From Winogradskyella sp. (GTDB taxonomy: Bacteria; Bacteroidota; Bacteroidia; Flavobacteriales; Flavobacteriaceae), in contig JAOEWO010000001.1 of NCBI GenBank assembly GCA_028383925.1, positions 163,629-227,628 on the forward strand: a stretch of DNA of 64,000 bases. The letters run 5' to 3'. The translations under genes and the position numbers were made by a program. Under the pieces are notes generated by a model. That model saw only the letters and a program-made list of their open reading frames with translations. It ran no database searches and was not told where the DNA came from. Shown piece by piece: positions 24,204-34,094 of this stretch (positions within the stretch are counted from its first letter, which is position 1; every line of letters starts with the position of its first letter).

Positions 24204-26408
24204 TTGAAGACCCTAAAACGCAGTATTTCTCTTACATCAGCAATAGCAATTAGTATTGGTGGTATGTTAGGTAGTGGTATTTTTGTATTACCAGGTATTG
24301 CAGCCGCAAAAACAGGTTCTTCTATTTGGTTAGCTTACTTATTAGCAGCCATTTGTATTCTGCCTGCAGCATTATCTAAAAGCGAATTAGCGACAGCAAT
24401 GCCATCATCTGGTGGTACTTACGTTTATATAGAACGTACCTTCGGACCCATATTTGGTACCATAGCAGGTATTGGTTTATGGTTGTCTCTTTTATTAAAG
24501 AGTTCATTTGCACTGGTTGGTTTTGGTGCCTATTTAACGGTTTTAGTAAGTATTAATGAAGGCTTTACTAAGTATGTTGCGCTTTTCTTTTTGCTTGTTA
24601 TTCTCTTTTTAAACATATTTGGAATAAAAAAAGTAGGCAAGGTGCAGCTTGTTGTTGTAACAATAAGTCTTATTAGTTTATCTATTTTACTCATATTTGG
24701 TATACCTCATGTTGACGAAACTTTGTTAGAGCCTGTTTTTAGTAACGGAAACATTGGTTTAATATCAACAGTCGCTTTTGTTTATATTTCTTATGCAGGT
24801 GTAACTAAAATTGCGGCTATAGCTGGCGAAATAAAAAATCCAAACGTTAATCTGCCTAGAGCAATGATGCTGTCTTTGGTTATTATGTCTTTAATTTATG
24901 TTTCTGTAGCCTTTACTTTGGTGGGTAACATTCCTATGGAAACTTTAAAAACAGATATTAAGCCTATTTACACCATTGCCAATATGTTGGGTGGCACTTA
25001 TGTAGGTTATGCAGCAGCTGTTGTAGGTGTAATTACCTTAGTGTCTATGGCTAATTCTGGTGTGCTGGCAGCATCAAGGTTTCCGTTTGCTATGGCTATA
25101 GATAAGTTGTTACCAACGTTTATGGCAAAAATTCACTCTAAGTATTTAACACCAGTTGTAACTATTGTAATGACCTGCTTAGTAATGTCTATTGCTATTT
25201 TATTTTTAGATGTAGAAAAAATCGCAAAATTAGCAAGTGCTTTTATGGTAATGATGTTTATATCTGTTAATGCTTGTGTCATTATTTTAAGAGAAACAGC
25301 AACCCAATGGTATAACCCAGCTTACAAATCTCCATTATATCCATTTATGCAATTATTTGGTATAATTTCGGGTATTACTCTTTTAGTGCTTTTGGGCTTT
25401 GTACCGCTTATGGCTATTTTAAGCATAACATTAATAGGTTTTTTTATTTATCTAAAATTTGGAAAGAAAACATCGAGAACAGGAGTTTTAAGAAAATATG
25501 GTCACAGACCAGCATTGTACTTATTGTACAAAAAGAAAAACAGAAAAAAGCGAAAGCAAAATGGTGATGTTGTAATTAATCCCGGTTTTTTTGATGGCGA
25601 AATTCTTGAAGATGCAGGTGTTGTTGTGCCGCTTTTAGGTAACGAAACGTCTCCAGAAATGTTAGTAGAAATTGGGGCGGCTTTAAATACAAAAGAGAAG
25701 CTTCAGGTGGCAAATATTACAGAAGTGCCAAACCAAACCTTTTTAGAGGCTATGGTTGAAGAAAATCCAAAGATTAACTCATTAGCACGCCGATTTTCTA
25801 GATTAGCAGCTTCTAAAAATATCAATGTAGATTTTGAGTCTATTGTTACGCACAATATGTCTGATACTATACACGATTTAAGTGATCAAACTGATTGTGA
25901 TTGGCTTGTTGTGGGTTGGGATGGACGCGCAAGAACAGGTATTTTAATTAACAACCCTATAGGATGGTTAATGACAAATATTAATTCTAATTTTGCGCTT
26001 TTTAAAGATAATGGTGTACGCTACATTAGTAAGGTTTTAATTGCACTAAGACCTGGTAGAAATGACAAGAATTTTATTGAAGTTGCAGATAGAATTGGGG
26101 CGTTTTATGGTGCTTCATTTACGTTGCTACGCGTCGTTTCAGAAACTATTGAAGATGAAGAATTACAAGCCATATCAGAGTCTTCTAATGAATTATTAAA
26201 AGATTCAAAATCAGAATCTAAAGTTACAATTATTAAGTCTAACGATTCTATTGAGGCAATTTCTAATGCTTCAGCATCTTACGATTTACTTATTTTAGGC
26301 ACTCCTCAACAAGACAATTGGATTAGTGTTCTTTTTGGCACAGGTAAAGATAAATTTACCGAGAAATCAGCATGTTCTGTTTTACGTCTTACTATAAAAG
26401 ATAATTAA
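24204..26408 (+). CDS. APC family amino-acid permease fused to C-terminal Usp domains
   Basis: 734 residues, starting at TTG 24204 (KTLKRSISLTSAIAISIGGMLGSGIFV). Residues about 1-420 form a 12-segment APC transporter with the diagnostic GGMLGSGIFVLPG helix 1 and EIKNPNVNLPRAM loop. A highly basic linker (KKKNRKKRKQNG) leads to about 290 residues of two universal-stress-protein-like domains (VVPLLGNETSPEMLVEIGAAL and YDLLILGTPQQDNW). Fusion of APC carriers with cytoplasmic Usp domains is known and is thought to give nucleotide-dependent control. The substrate is unknown. The cation antiporter gene begins 49 bp downstream. Confidence 0.9.
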   Translation: MKTLKRSISLTSAIAISIGGMLGSGIFVLPGIAAAKTGSSIWLAYLLAAICILPAALSKSELATAMPSSGGTYVYIERTFGPIFGTIAGIGLWLSLLLKSSFALVGFGAYLTVLVSINEGFTKYVALFFLLVILFLNIFGIKKVGKVQLVVVTISLISLSILLIFGIPHVDETLLEPVFSNGNIGLISTVAFVYISYAGVTKIAAIAGEIKNPNVNLPRAMMLSLVIMSLIYVSVAFTLVGNIPMETLKTDIKPIYTIANMLGGTYVGYAAAVVGVITLVSMANSGVLAASRFPFAMAIDKLLPTFMAKIHSKYLTPVVTIVMTCLVMSIAILFLDVEKIAKLASAFMVMMFISVNACVIILRETATQWYNPAYKSPLYPFMQLFGIISGITLLVLLGFVPLMAILSITLIGFFIYLKFGKKTSRTGVLRKYGHRPALYLLYKKKNRKKRKQNGDVVINPGFFDGEILEDAGVVVPLLGNETSPEMLVEIGAALNTKEKLQVANITEVPNQTFLEAMVEENPKINSLARRFSRLAASKNINVDFESIVTHNMSDTIHDLSDQTDCDWLVVGWDGRARTGILINNPIGWLMTNINSNFALFKDNGVRYISKVLIALRPGRNDKNFIEVADRIGAFYGASFTLLRVVSETIEDEELQAISESSNELLKDSKSESKVTIIKSNDSIEAISNASASYDLLILGTPQQDNWISVLFGTGKDKFTEKSACSVLRLTIKDN

Positions 26409-26457
26409 AACACTTTTACTTTATTCTTATTAACTTTACACTATAAAACTAAACCGT

Positions 26458-28305
26458 ATGTTAGAGTTAGCAGGAATTATTATACTAGGAATTTTAGCAC
26501 AATGGGTGGCTTGGAAATTTAAAATTCCGGCAATCTTACCTTTAATTTTAATTGGTCTTTTGGTGGGCCCAATAGCTGCAGAATGGTTAAGTGAAGATGG
26601 TACCAAATGGATAGAACCGATTTGGAATGGTGAAAAAGGGCTTTTTCCTGGTGACAGTTTATATTATTTTGTTTCACTAGCTATTAGTATCATTCTTTTT
26701 GAAGGCGGACTCACATTAAAACGGTCTGAGATTAAAACCGTAGGTCCTGTTATAACAAAACTTATAACACTTGGGTCTGCAGTTACCTTTTTTGGTGCCG
26801 CTATTGTTACACACTTTATATTTAATTTACGCTGGGATCTATGCTTTTTATTTTCAGGCCTTATCATAGTTACTGGGCCAACTGTAATAACACCTATTTT
26901 GCGTAACATTCCTTTAAAGAAAGATATTTCAACCGTTTTAAAATGGGAAGGTATTCTTATAGATCCTATTGGTGCTTTGGTTGCCGTTTTAGTTTTTGAA
27001 TTTATAAGTGTTGGTGGCGATAGTGGTTTTACCAAAACAGCGCTTATTGAGTTTAGTAAAATTGTACTTTTTGGTACTACCTTTGGTTTTACGTTTGCCC
27101 ACGCCTTAGCCTTTGCTATTAATAAAAAGTACATCCCTCACTATTTATTAAATGTTGTATCGCTTTCAACAGTATTATTAGTTTTTGTCGAGTCTGAAGT
27201 TTTTGCGCACGAGTCGGGTTTATTAGCCGTTGTCGTTATGGGCATGGTTTTAGGTAACAGTAAATTAGATAACATAAAAGAACTGCTTTATTTTAAAGAA
27301 TCTTTAAGTGTATTATTAATTTCAATCTTATTTATTCTATTAGCAGCCAATATAGATATTGATGATTTAATGTTGCTTTACACATGGAAAACAGCAGCAC
27401 TTTTTGCTATTGTTGTATTTGTAATAAGGCCACTGGCTGTGTTTTTAAGTACGCAAGGTTCTAAACTAAACCTCAATGAAAAACTCTTTATTAGTTGGGT
27501 TGGGCCACGTGGTATTGTTGCCGCAGGTATTGCGTCGTTATTTGGAAGCAAGTTACTTAAAGAAGGGGTTGAAGGGGCAGAATATATAACTCCTTTAGTA
27601 TTTATGATTGTATTAGGTACGGTTTTGCTTAATGCGACAACAGCACGCTTATTTGCTAAGTTGGTTGGAGTATTTTTAACACAATCTAACGGAATTTTAA
27701 TTGTTGGTGCGTCTAAAGTATCACGTTTACTGGGGCACTATTTAGAAAGCAACGGAAGACATGTGGTACTAATTGATAGTAACCAAAGTAATATAGATAA
27801 AGCAAAAGAACTTGGCTTAGAGGCTTTAAATACTAATATTTATTCTGAAACACTTTCAGATAATATAGAATTGAATGATGTAGGCTATCTTATGGCAATG
27901 ACTGGTAATCCTGAGATTAACAAATACGCTATTAATAAATTTAGTGAGCAGTTTGGTGAAAACGGATCGTTTAGATTAGTAACTACTAGCGAAATGAATA
28001 ACCCTGAAGATAACCCAAAAGAAGGTTTGTTTTCGCATACAGACGATTATATAACATTGGCTGAGTTAACTCGCAAATATCCATCTATTCAAGAAATAGA
28101 AATAGATGATAAAGAGCAGTACGCAAACCTCATAGAAATAACTAATAATAATAAAGATATAATTCCTTTATTTTTAAAAGATGGTGAAGGTGAAATGCAT
28201 ATTATTTCGTCATATAATACAGCTATTGAAACCGTTGGTAAGGGTTACAAACTTGTCTATTTAGGGAAACCTTTTGATGTAGAAAATGTGGCGCTAGAGG
28301 AATAA
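26458..28305 (+). CDS. CPA1-type cation:proton antiporter with TrkA-N domain
   Basis: 615 residues. The membrane part (about 1-405) begins MLELAGIIILGILAQWVAWKFKIPAILPL and includes the family core LIIVTGPTVITPILR and WEGILIDPIGALVAV, with Asp residues expected for ion exchange. ISWVGPRGIVAAGIASLFG is the conserved late helix. The cytoplasmic part contains a TrkA-N/Rossmann segment (GILIVGASKVSRLLGHYLESNGRHVVLIDSN) that likely binds NAD(H) or another nucleotide. Exchange of Na+ or K+ for H+ is inferred from the family. The upstream transporter also has nucleotide-sensing domains. Confidence 0.92.
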   Translation: MLELAGIIILGILAQWVAWKFKIPAILPLILIGLLVGPIAAEWLSEDGTKWIEPIWNGEKGLFPGDSLYYFVSLAISIILFEGGLTLKRSEIKTVGPVITKLITLGSAVTFFGAAIVTHFIFNLRWDLCFLFSGLIIVTGPTVITPILRNIPLKKDISTVLKWEGILIDPIGALVAVLVFEFISVGGDSGFTKTALIEFSKIVLFGTTFGFTFAHALAFAINKKYIPHYLLNVVSLSTVLLVFVESEVFAHESGLLAVVVMGMVLGNSKLDNIKELLYFKESLSVLLISILFILLAANIDIDDLMLLYTWKTAALFAIVVFVIRPLAVFLSTQGSKLNLNEKLFISWVGPRGIVAAGIASLFGSKLLKEGVEGAEYITPLVFMIVLGTVLLNATTARLFAKLVGVFLTQSNGILIVGASKVSRLLGHYLESNGRHVVLIDSNQSNIDKAKELGLEALNTNIYSETLSDNIELNDVGYLMAMTGNPEINKYAINKFSEQFGENGSFRLVTTSEMNNPEDNPKEGLFSHTDDYITLAELTRKYPSIQEIEIDDKEQYANLIEITNNNKDIIPLFLKDGEGEMHIISSYNTAIETVGKGYKLVYLGKPFDVENVALEE

Positions 28306-28336
28306 AAAAATTCCTGCGAAGGCAGGAATCTTTTTA
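28304..28336. terminator. Hairpin terminator made from a dispersed palindromic repeat
   Basis: ATTCCTGC (28310-28317), GAAG loop, GCAGGAAT (28322-28329), with A-run before and T-rich sequence after. It can end the antiporter transcript and, in reverse, the lepA transcript. The 20 bp 28311-28330 occur again, inverted, at 56056-56075. Confidence 0.8.
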
Positions 28337-28401
28337 TTTAACTATAAACCTTAGTTTTAATAATCATATTTTTAAGGTGCCTCTTTTTTTAAGCAAACAA
28401 G

Positions 28402-30198
28402 TTAATCATTCAACTTCAAAACCGCCATGAACGCTTGCTGAGGTATCTCTACATTACCAACTTGGCGCATACGCTTTTTACCTTTTTTCTGCTTTTCTAA
28501 GAGTTTACGCTTACGCGAAATATCACCACCATAACATTTGGCCGTAACATCTTTACGCAATGCTTTTACGGTTTCACGCGCAATAATTTTAGCACCAATT
28601 GCAGCCTGAATAGGAATATCGAATTGTTGACGAGGAATTAATTCCTTTAACTTCTCACACATTTTTTTACCGATGTGGTGTGCGTTATCTGTATGTATTA
28701 AAGCAGAAAGCGCATCAACGGTTTGTGCGTTTAATAATACATCTAAACGTACCAATTTAGAAACCTTCATGCCTATTGGAGAATAATCAAAAGAAGCATA
28801 ACCTTTAGAAACTGTTTTTAGACGATCGTAAAAATCGAAAACAATTTCTGCTAAAGGCATTTCAAAAATTAATTCTACACGTTCAGTCGTAAGGTAGGTT
28901 TGATTAATAATCATACCACGTTTTTCAATACAAAGGCTCATTACATTACCAACAAAGTCAGATTTTGTAATAATTGTTGCTTTTATAAAAGGTTCTTCAA
29001 CACGATTAACCGTTGTTGGTTCTGGTAAATCACTTGGGTTATTTACAATAAAAGGAACGTCTGGTTCTTTATTAGTGTAAGCATTGTAAGATACGTTAGG
29101 TACTGTTGTAATTACCGTCATATCAAACTCGCGCTCTAAGCGTTCTTGTATAATTTCCATGTGTAACATACCTAAAAAGCCACAACGGAAACCAAAACCT
29201 AAAGCTGCAGAACTTTCTGGTGCAAATACCAAAGAGGCATCATTAAGCTGTAATTTTTCCATAGAGTTACGAAGCTCTTCGTAGTCTTCTGTATCAACAG
29301 GGTAAATACCCGCAAATACCATTGGTTTTACATCTTCAAAACCCTCAACAATGTTTGTGGTTGGGTTAGCGAAATCTGTTATAGTATCACCAACTTTTAC
29401 TTCTTTAGCAGTTTTAATACCTGTAATTAAATAACCAACATCACCAGCTTTTACACTTTGTTTTGCAACCTGAGTTAGTTTTAATGTACCCACTTCATCA
29501 GCAAAATACTCTTTATCTGTAGCGACAAATTTAATTTTCTGCCCCTTTTTAATTTCACCATCAAAAACTCTAAAATAAGTTTCGATACCTCTAAACGTGT
29601 TGTAAACAGAATCGAAAATTAAAGCTTGTAAAGGTGCATTAACATCTCCTTTTGGGGCAGGAATACGTTCAATAATTGCTTTTAAAATATTTTCTACACC
29701 AAAACCTGTTTTTCCGCTGGCATGAATCACTTCTTCAGGATCACAACCTAAAAGGTCAACAATATCATCAGTAACTTCTTCAGGGTTTGCACTTGGTAAA
29801 TCTACTTTATTTAATACGGGTATAATTTCTAAATCATTCTCTAAAGCCAAGTACAAGTTAGATATGGTTTGTGCTTGTATACTTTGTGCGGCATCTACAA
29901 TAAGTAATGCTCCTTCACAGGCAGCAATAGAACGCGATACTTCATAAGAAAAATCTACGTGTCCTGGTGTGTCAATAAGATTAAGCACATATTTTTCGCC
30001 CTCAAACTCATAGTCCATTTGTATGGCGTGCGACTTTATTGTAATGCCACGTTCGCGTTCCAAATCCATACTATCTAAAAGCTGCGCTTGTTGTTCGCGC
30101 GCAGTTACAGAGCCTGTAGCATCTAGTAAGCGATCTGCTAAGGTGCTTTTTCCGTGGTCAATGTGTGCTATAATGCAAAAATTACGTATGTTCTTCAT
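28402..30198 (-). CDS. lepA: Elongation factor 4 (LepA) GTPase
   Basis: 598 residues, the normal length. A ribosome-associated translational GTPase. G1 is [14 protein letters not shown], switch region [15 protein letters not shown]3 [15 protein letters not shown]4 [10 protein letters not shown]. The C-terminal part carries the LepA-specific tail with [26 protein letters not shown]. It is monocistronic. A TATATTTG box (30235-30228 on the minus strand) lies 29 nt upstream of the ATG. Confidence 0.97.
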   Translation of the reverse strand: MKNIRNFCIIAHIDHGKSTLADRLLDATGSVTAREQQAQLLDSMDLERERGITIKSHAIQMDYEFEGEKYVLNLIDTPGHVDFSYEVSRSIAACEGALLIVDAAQSIQAQTISNLYLALENDLEIIPVLNKVDLPSANPEEVTDDIVDLLGCDPEEVIHASGKTGFGVENILKAIIERIPAPKGDVNAPLQALIFDSVYNTFRGIETYFRVFDGEIKKGQKIKFVATDKEYFADEVGTLKLTQVAKQSVKAGDVGYLITGIKTAKEVKVGDTITDFANPTTNIVEGFEDVKPMVFAGIYPVDTEDYEELRNSMEKLQLNDASLVFAPESSAALGFGFRCGFLGMLHMEIIQERLEREFDMTVITTVPNVSYNAYTNKEPDVPFIVNNPSDLPEPTTVNRVEEPFIKATIITKSDFVGNVMSLCIEKRGMIINQTYLTTERVELIFEMPLAEIVFDFYDRLKTVSKGYASFDYSPIGMKVSKLVRLDVLLNAQTVDALSALIHTDNAHHIGKKMCEKLKELIPRQQFDIPIQAAIGAKIIARETVKALRKDVTAKCYGGDISRKRKLLEKQKKGKKRMRQVGNVEIPQQAFMAVLKLND

Positions 30199-30227
30199 GG
30201 CTTTTTCTAAGGAAAAAATATTGATTG

Positions 30228-30235
30228 CAAATATA
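30228..30235 (-). promoter_or_regulatory. Candidate -7 box for lepA
   Basis: TATATTTG on the minus strand, a full match to TANNTTTG, 29 nt before the start codon. No TTTG is seen at the -33 position. Confidence 0.45.
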
Positions 30236-30348
30236 AGTGATTTCTTGCGCGTTTTGGTATCTAATAAAATAATTCAAGACCTTAAAATGTACGGAAAAAC
30301 CGTAATATTAAGTTAAAAACTATTTATATCTTGCCACAAACCTTATTT

Positions 30349-32766
30349 ATGAAGCTTAGCTTACACTATTATTTGAGTATAATTTTATTTAGCCTTTGTT
30401 TTAGTGCGTATGCACAAGAGTTTTCTATTTCGGGTACAGTGGTTGACGCCAACAGTGAGCCCATAGATTTGGCTAACATTATCATCTTAGCAGAAGATGG
30501 TACTACTTTTATTAAAGGCACATCTACAGGTGAAAAAGGTTATTTTAAACTAAATAATTTAACACCCAAAGCATATTTTATTAGAATTAGTTTTATTGGT
30601 TTTGAAGCATTTGAACAAAAGATTATACTTAGTGGTCATTTAAATCTTAAAACAATTCAGTTAGCAGAAACAGCAGAAAACTTAGATGAGGTTACGGTTA
30701 TTGCTAAAAAACCAACCATTACTAGAAAGCCAGACCGATTAATTTTTAATGTAGAAAATACAGCTTTAACAGAAGGCTCTACACTCGGTGTTTTAAAGAA
30801 TACTCCGGGTATTATAGTCACAGAAGGTGGTATTAATATTAAAAGTGCACAAGCAGCCATTTTTATAAACAACCGAAGAGTTCAACTTACCTCAGACGAA
30901 TTAATTCAACTTTTAGAAAGCTCGCCAGCAAATAGTATAAAATCGGTTGAGGTGATTACAAATCCATCCGCTAGTTACGATGCAGATAGTGGTTCTGTAA
31001 TTAATATTATAATGAGTAAAAACTTGGTAACAGGTTATCGTGGCAGTGTTCAAACAAATTATACACAAGGTGTATTTCCTAGATATAATGCAGCGACTAG
31101 TCATTATTTTAAAAATGACAAGTTTAATTTTAATGTAAATTATAGTTATACAAATCAAAAAATTAATAGAGATCAAGATGACCGTGTTAACTTTTTAGAT
31201 AATGCTAATGAAGTAAATCAAATATGGCAATCTGATGTTAACAGAAATACTTGGTCAGAGTCGCATACACTTAATTTAAACTTAGACTTTTTTATTGATG
31301 ATAAAAACACGTTGAGCTTAACGAGCACTGGGCTTTATACTCCATACTTTAAATATCAAATTAATAATAATACCGATATTAGAGACCAAAGCCAAGACTT
31401 TTTATCGCGATTTACAGCAGATAATTTATCTAGAGATAATAAATATAATATTGGTTCTAATCTTATTTTTAGACACAATTTTGAAAACAATGCGGCACTT
31501 ACATTTGATGCACACTATACAACCTATAATTACGAGCGCGACCAAAACGTATTTAGCAACTTTTTTGATGTGAATAATGTGTTTTCAAATGCATCAGAAT
31601 TTAATACGCTTGCTAATCAAAGCACTAATATTATAACCGGAAAGATTGATTATAATTTACCAATTAATGAATCTTCTAGTTTTGATGCTGGTGCAAAATA
31701 TTCTAATGTAAACACAGATAGTGATATTACAAGAGTAGATATTGTAAACGGCACTGAGTTTTTAAATACTGCAAATACAGACGCTTTTAAATATGACGAA
31801 AAAGTATTTGCGGCGTATTCTAATTACAGCAAATCTTGGGACAAGTGGGATTTAAATATAGGATTGCGTGTAGAGCAAACTAATATAGAGGGCGAGTCGC
31901 AAACATTAAACCAAACAAATACCCAAGATTATTTTAGTTGGTTTCCTAATGCAAGTTTATCTCATCAAGCGGCAAAAGATGTTATGGTTTACGGTAATTA
32001 TAAGCGCAGTATAACCAGACCGAGTTTTAAAGATTTAAATCCGTTTACATTTTTTATAAATGAAAACACCATTGTAACCGGTAATCCTAATTTAGTACCT
32101 GCTTTTATAGATCACTTTTCTGTTGGTATTAGTTTTTTAAAACATTTTACGGTTGAGGCGTATTATATGAATTATGAAAACGATAGTTACGAATTGCCAA
32201 GACAAGATAACGCCACTAATATTCTTGCGTTTACGCCACTAAACTTAGACCAGAGAACAGATTTTGGATTCGACTTTCTTTTTGATTACAACATAACAAA
32301 CAATTGGAATCTCTATGCGGTAACGTCTTTTTTTAATATGACAGAAGCCACTAATTTTGATAACGACTTTATTGAAAAGAGCCAGTGGTCTAACCTCAGC
32401 CAATTGAGCAATAGTCTATCGCTTTTAGAAGACAAGAGTTTAAATATAAATTTATCGGTACTTTATTTAAGTAGAAACCTTCAATATTTTAGTAGTGTTG
32501 AAGATAGAGTTATCTCATCACTTAGCGTGTCTAAATCGGTGTTTAACAAAAGCGCAATGATTTCTCTTACCGTTGAAGATTTATTTAATCAACAAGATTT
32601 TGATATTTCTACGAGATATTTAAATCAATCTAACAGTAGCTTTTCGGACTTAGATAACAGAACGATAAAACTCGGTTTCCGTTATAAGTTTGGTAACACT
32701 AAATTAAATACTAACGAGCGTAGCACAAATGCCGAAGAGCGCGACAGAATAAAAGATTTAAATTAA
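30349..32766 (+). CDS. TonB-dependent receptor-like outer-membrane barrel with carboxypeptidase-regulatory-like domain
   Basis: 805 residues from ATG 30349 (MKLSLHYYLSIILFSLCFSAYAQ is a signal peptide; a TTG six codons upstream is less likely). Residues about 24-110 form a CarboxypepD_reg-like Ig domain (ISGTVVDANSEPIDLANIIIL). A plug-like region is at about 125-220 (LKNTPGIIVTEGGINIKSAQ). The rest is an outer-membrane beta-barrel with alternating strands ending DLDNRTIKLGFRYKF before a charged tail. It belongs to the outer-membrane beta-barrel family related to TonB receptors rather than to SusC, and no SusD gene is nearby. The ligand is unknown. The stop overlaps the stop of the convergent lipoprotein gene in TTAA. 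Confidence 0.88.
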   Translation: MKLSLHYYLSIILFSLCFSAYAQEFSISGTVVDANSEPIDLANIIILAEDGTTFIKGTSTGEKGYFKLNNLTPKAYFIRISFIGFEAFEQKIILSGHLNLKTIQLAETAENLDEVTVIAKKPTITRKPDRLIFNVENTALTEGSTLGVLKNTPGIIVTEGGINIKSAQAAIFINNRRVQLTSDELIQLLESSPANSIKSVEVITNPSASYDADSGSVINIIMSKNLVTGYRGSVQTNYTQGVFPRYNAATSHYFKNDKFNFNVNYSYTNQKINRDQDDRVNFLDNANEVNQIWQSDVNRNTWSESHTLNLNLDFFIDDKNTLSLTSTGLYTPYFKYQINNNTDIRDQSQDFLSRFTADNLSRDNKYNIGSNLIFRHNFENNAALTFDAHYTTYNYERDQNVFSNFFDVNNVFSNASEFNTLANQSTNIITGKIDYNLPINESSSFDAGAKYSNVNTDSDITRVDIVNGTEFLNTANTDAFKYDEKVFAAYSNYSKSWDKWDLNIGLRVEQTNIEGESQTLNQTNTQDYFSWFPNASLSHQAAKDVMVYGNYKRSITRPSFKDLNPFTFFINENTIVTGNPNLVPAFIDHFSVGISFLKHFTVEAYYMNYENDSYELPRQDNATNILAFTPLNLDQRTDFGFDFLFDYNITNNWNLYAVTSFFNMTEATNFDNDFIEKSQWSNLSQLSNSLSLLEDKSLNINLSVLYLSRNLQYFSSVEDRVISSLSVSKSVFNKSAMISLTVEDLFNQQDFDISTRYLNQSNSSFSDLDNRTIKLGFRYKFGNTKLNTNERSTNAEERDRIKDLN

Positions 32767-33875
32767 TCTTGCCACTCAGCAATAAACAGATTAGTGTCTC
32801 TGCCACCACCATTATTTCGGTTAGAAGAAAACGCTAAATGTTTACCGTCATTAGAAAATACAGGGAAGGCATCAAAGGTTTCTCCATGTGTTACACGTTT
32901 TAAATTTTTCCCATCAATATCAATTAAATATAAGTTAAAAGGAAATCCGCGCTCGGCTTCAAAATTAGACGAGAATAAAATTTTATCGCCAGATGGGTGA
33001 AAGAAAGGACTCCAATTGGCATTTCCTAAATCGGTGAGTTGTCTTAAGTCAGACCCATCAGCATTACAGATATAAAGTTCCATTTCTGTTGGTTCAACTA
33101 ACCCTTCTGCTAATAAGTTTTTGTAGTCTTTAATTTCTTTTTCGGTTTTTGGGCGCGACGATCTAAAAATAAGTTTAGAGCCATCTGGTGAAAAGAACGC
33201 ACCACCATCGTAACCCAGTTCGTTTGTAATTTGCTTAACATCGCTACCATCAATATTCATGGTATATAATTCTAAATCACCACTTCTTGTAGATGTAAAT
33301 ACAATTTTATCACCTTTTGGTGACACGGTAGGTTCAGCATCATAACCAATCTCATTGGTTAATTGTTTTACAATATTGCCTTCTAAATCAGCCACAAAAA
33401 TATCATAACTGTCATAAATTGGCCAAATGTATTTTCCGTTTTTACGCAGTGGTGTGTTTGGGCAGTTCTCATCACCTAAATGTGTTGAGGCATAAATAAT
33501 GTGTTTGTTGTCTGGTAAAAAATAAGCACATGTAGTGCGTCCTTTACCGGTGCTTAACATTGGTGGTGCAATACTATCTGTAAAGGTTTCATTAGCATCC
33601 ATTAAAAACATTTGGTCACAGCCCACATTCCATTTTGTGTTATTAGATTGAAACACCAATTGCTTATCATCAAAGCTCCAGTATGCCTCAGCATTATCGC
33701 CACCAAAGGTGACTTGTCTTAGAGATTTAAAATGCACTTCTTCTGGGTAGATTAGTGTATCTTTAATTGTGCTAGTTTCTGTATTAGTTTTAGAATTTGA
33801 AGTTTTAGTTGTTTCGTTTTTACATGAAAAAGAAAGACCTAATAGAACTAAAATTACAATTGTATTCGATTTCAT
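32763..33875 (-). CDS. TolB-like PD40 beta-propeller lipoprotein
   Basis: 370 residues from ATG 33873-33875; the longer frame to 33914 would place 13 residues before the signal peptide. Lipobox LLGLSFSCKNE. At least five PD40-type blades are visible: AYWSFDDKQLVFQSNN, PTVSPKGDKIVFTSTRSGDLELY, AFFSPDGSKLIFRSSR, FFHPSGDKILFSSN and PVFSNDGKHLAFSSNR. Such TolB-like propellers bind proteins or peptides in the envelope. There is no Tol-Pal operon here, so it is not the classical TolB. It is divergent from an M28 peptidase gene; the 219-bp gap holds a small IR (ATGGTA/TACCAT near 33951-33967). Confidence 0.88.
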   Translation of the reverse strand: MKSNTIVILVLLGLSFSCKNETTKTSNSKTNTETSTIKDTLIYPEEVHFKSLRQVTFGGDNAEAYWSFDDKQLVFQSNNTKWNVGCDQMFLMDANETFTDSIAPPMLSTGKGRTTCAYFLPDNKHIIYASTHLGDENCPNTPLRKNGKYIWPIYDSYDIFVADLEGNIVKQLTNEIGYDAEPTVSPKGDKIVFTSTRSGDLELYTMNIDGSDVKQITNELGYDGGAFFSPDGSKLIFRSSRPKTEKEIKDYKNLLAEGLVEPTEMELYICNADGSDLRQLTDLGNANWSPFFHPSGDKILFSSNFEAERGFPFNLYLIDIDGKNLKRVTHGETFDAFPVFSNDGKHLAFSSNRNNGGGRDTNLFIAEWQD

Positions 33876-34094
33876 AATGTTATAATTGTTATGCAAGTTT
33901 TTCCTAAAAAACATTTTTAAAGTCCTTTCGAGGTGTCAATTCCCTCAGTTAAATGGTACTGATTACCATCTTTAAGGGGATTTAAGCCTATAAATATGAG
34001 GAATTTATATAAATTCTTCAAATACCTATCATTTAAAAACCTTGCAGCTATGATTAAAATAATGCCTAATTTTGTGTAAAAGTAATATAAACAG

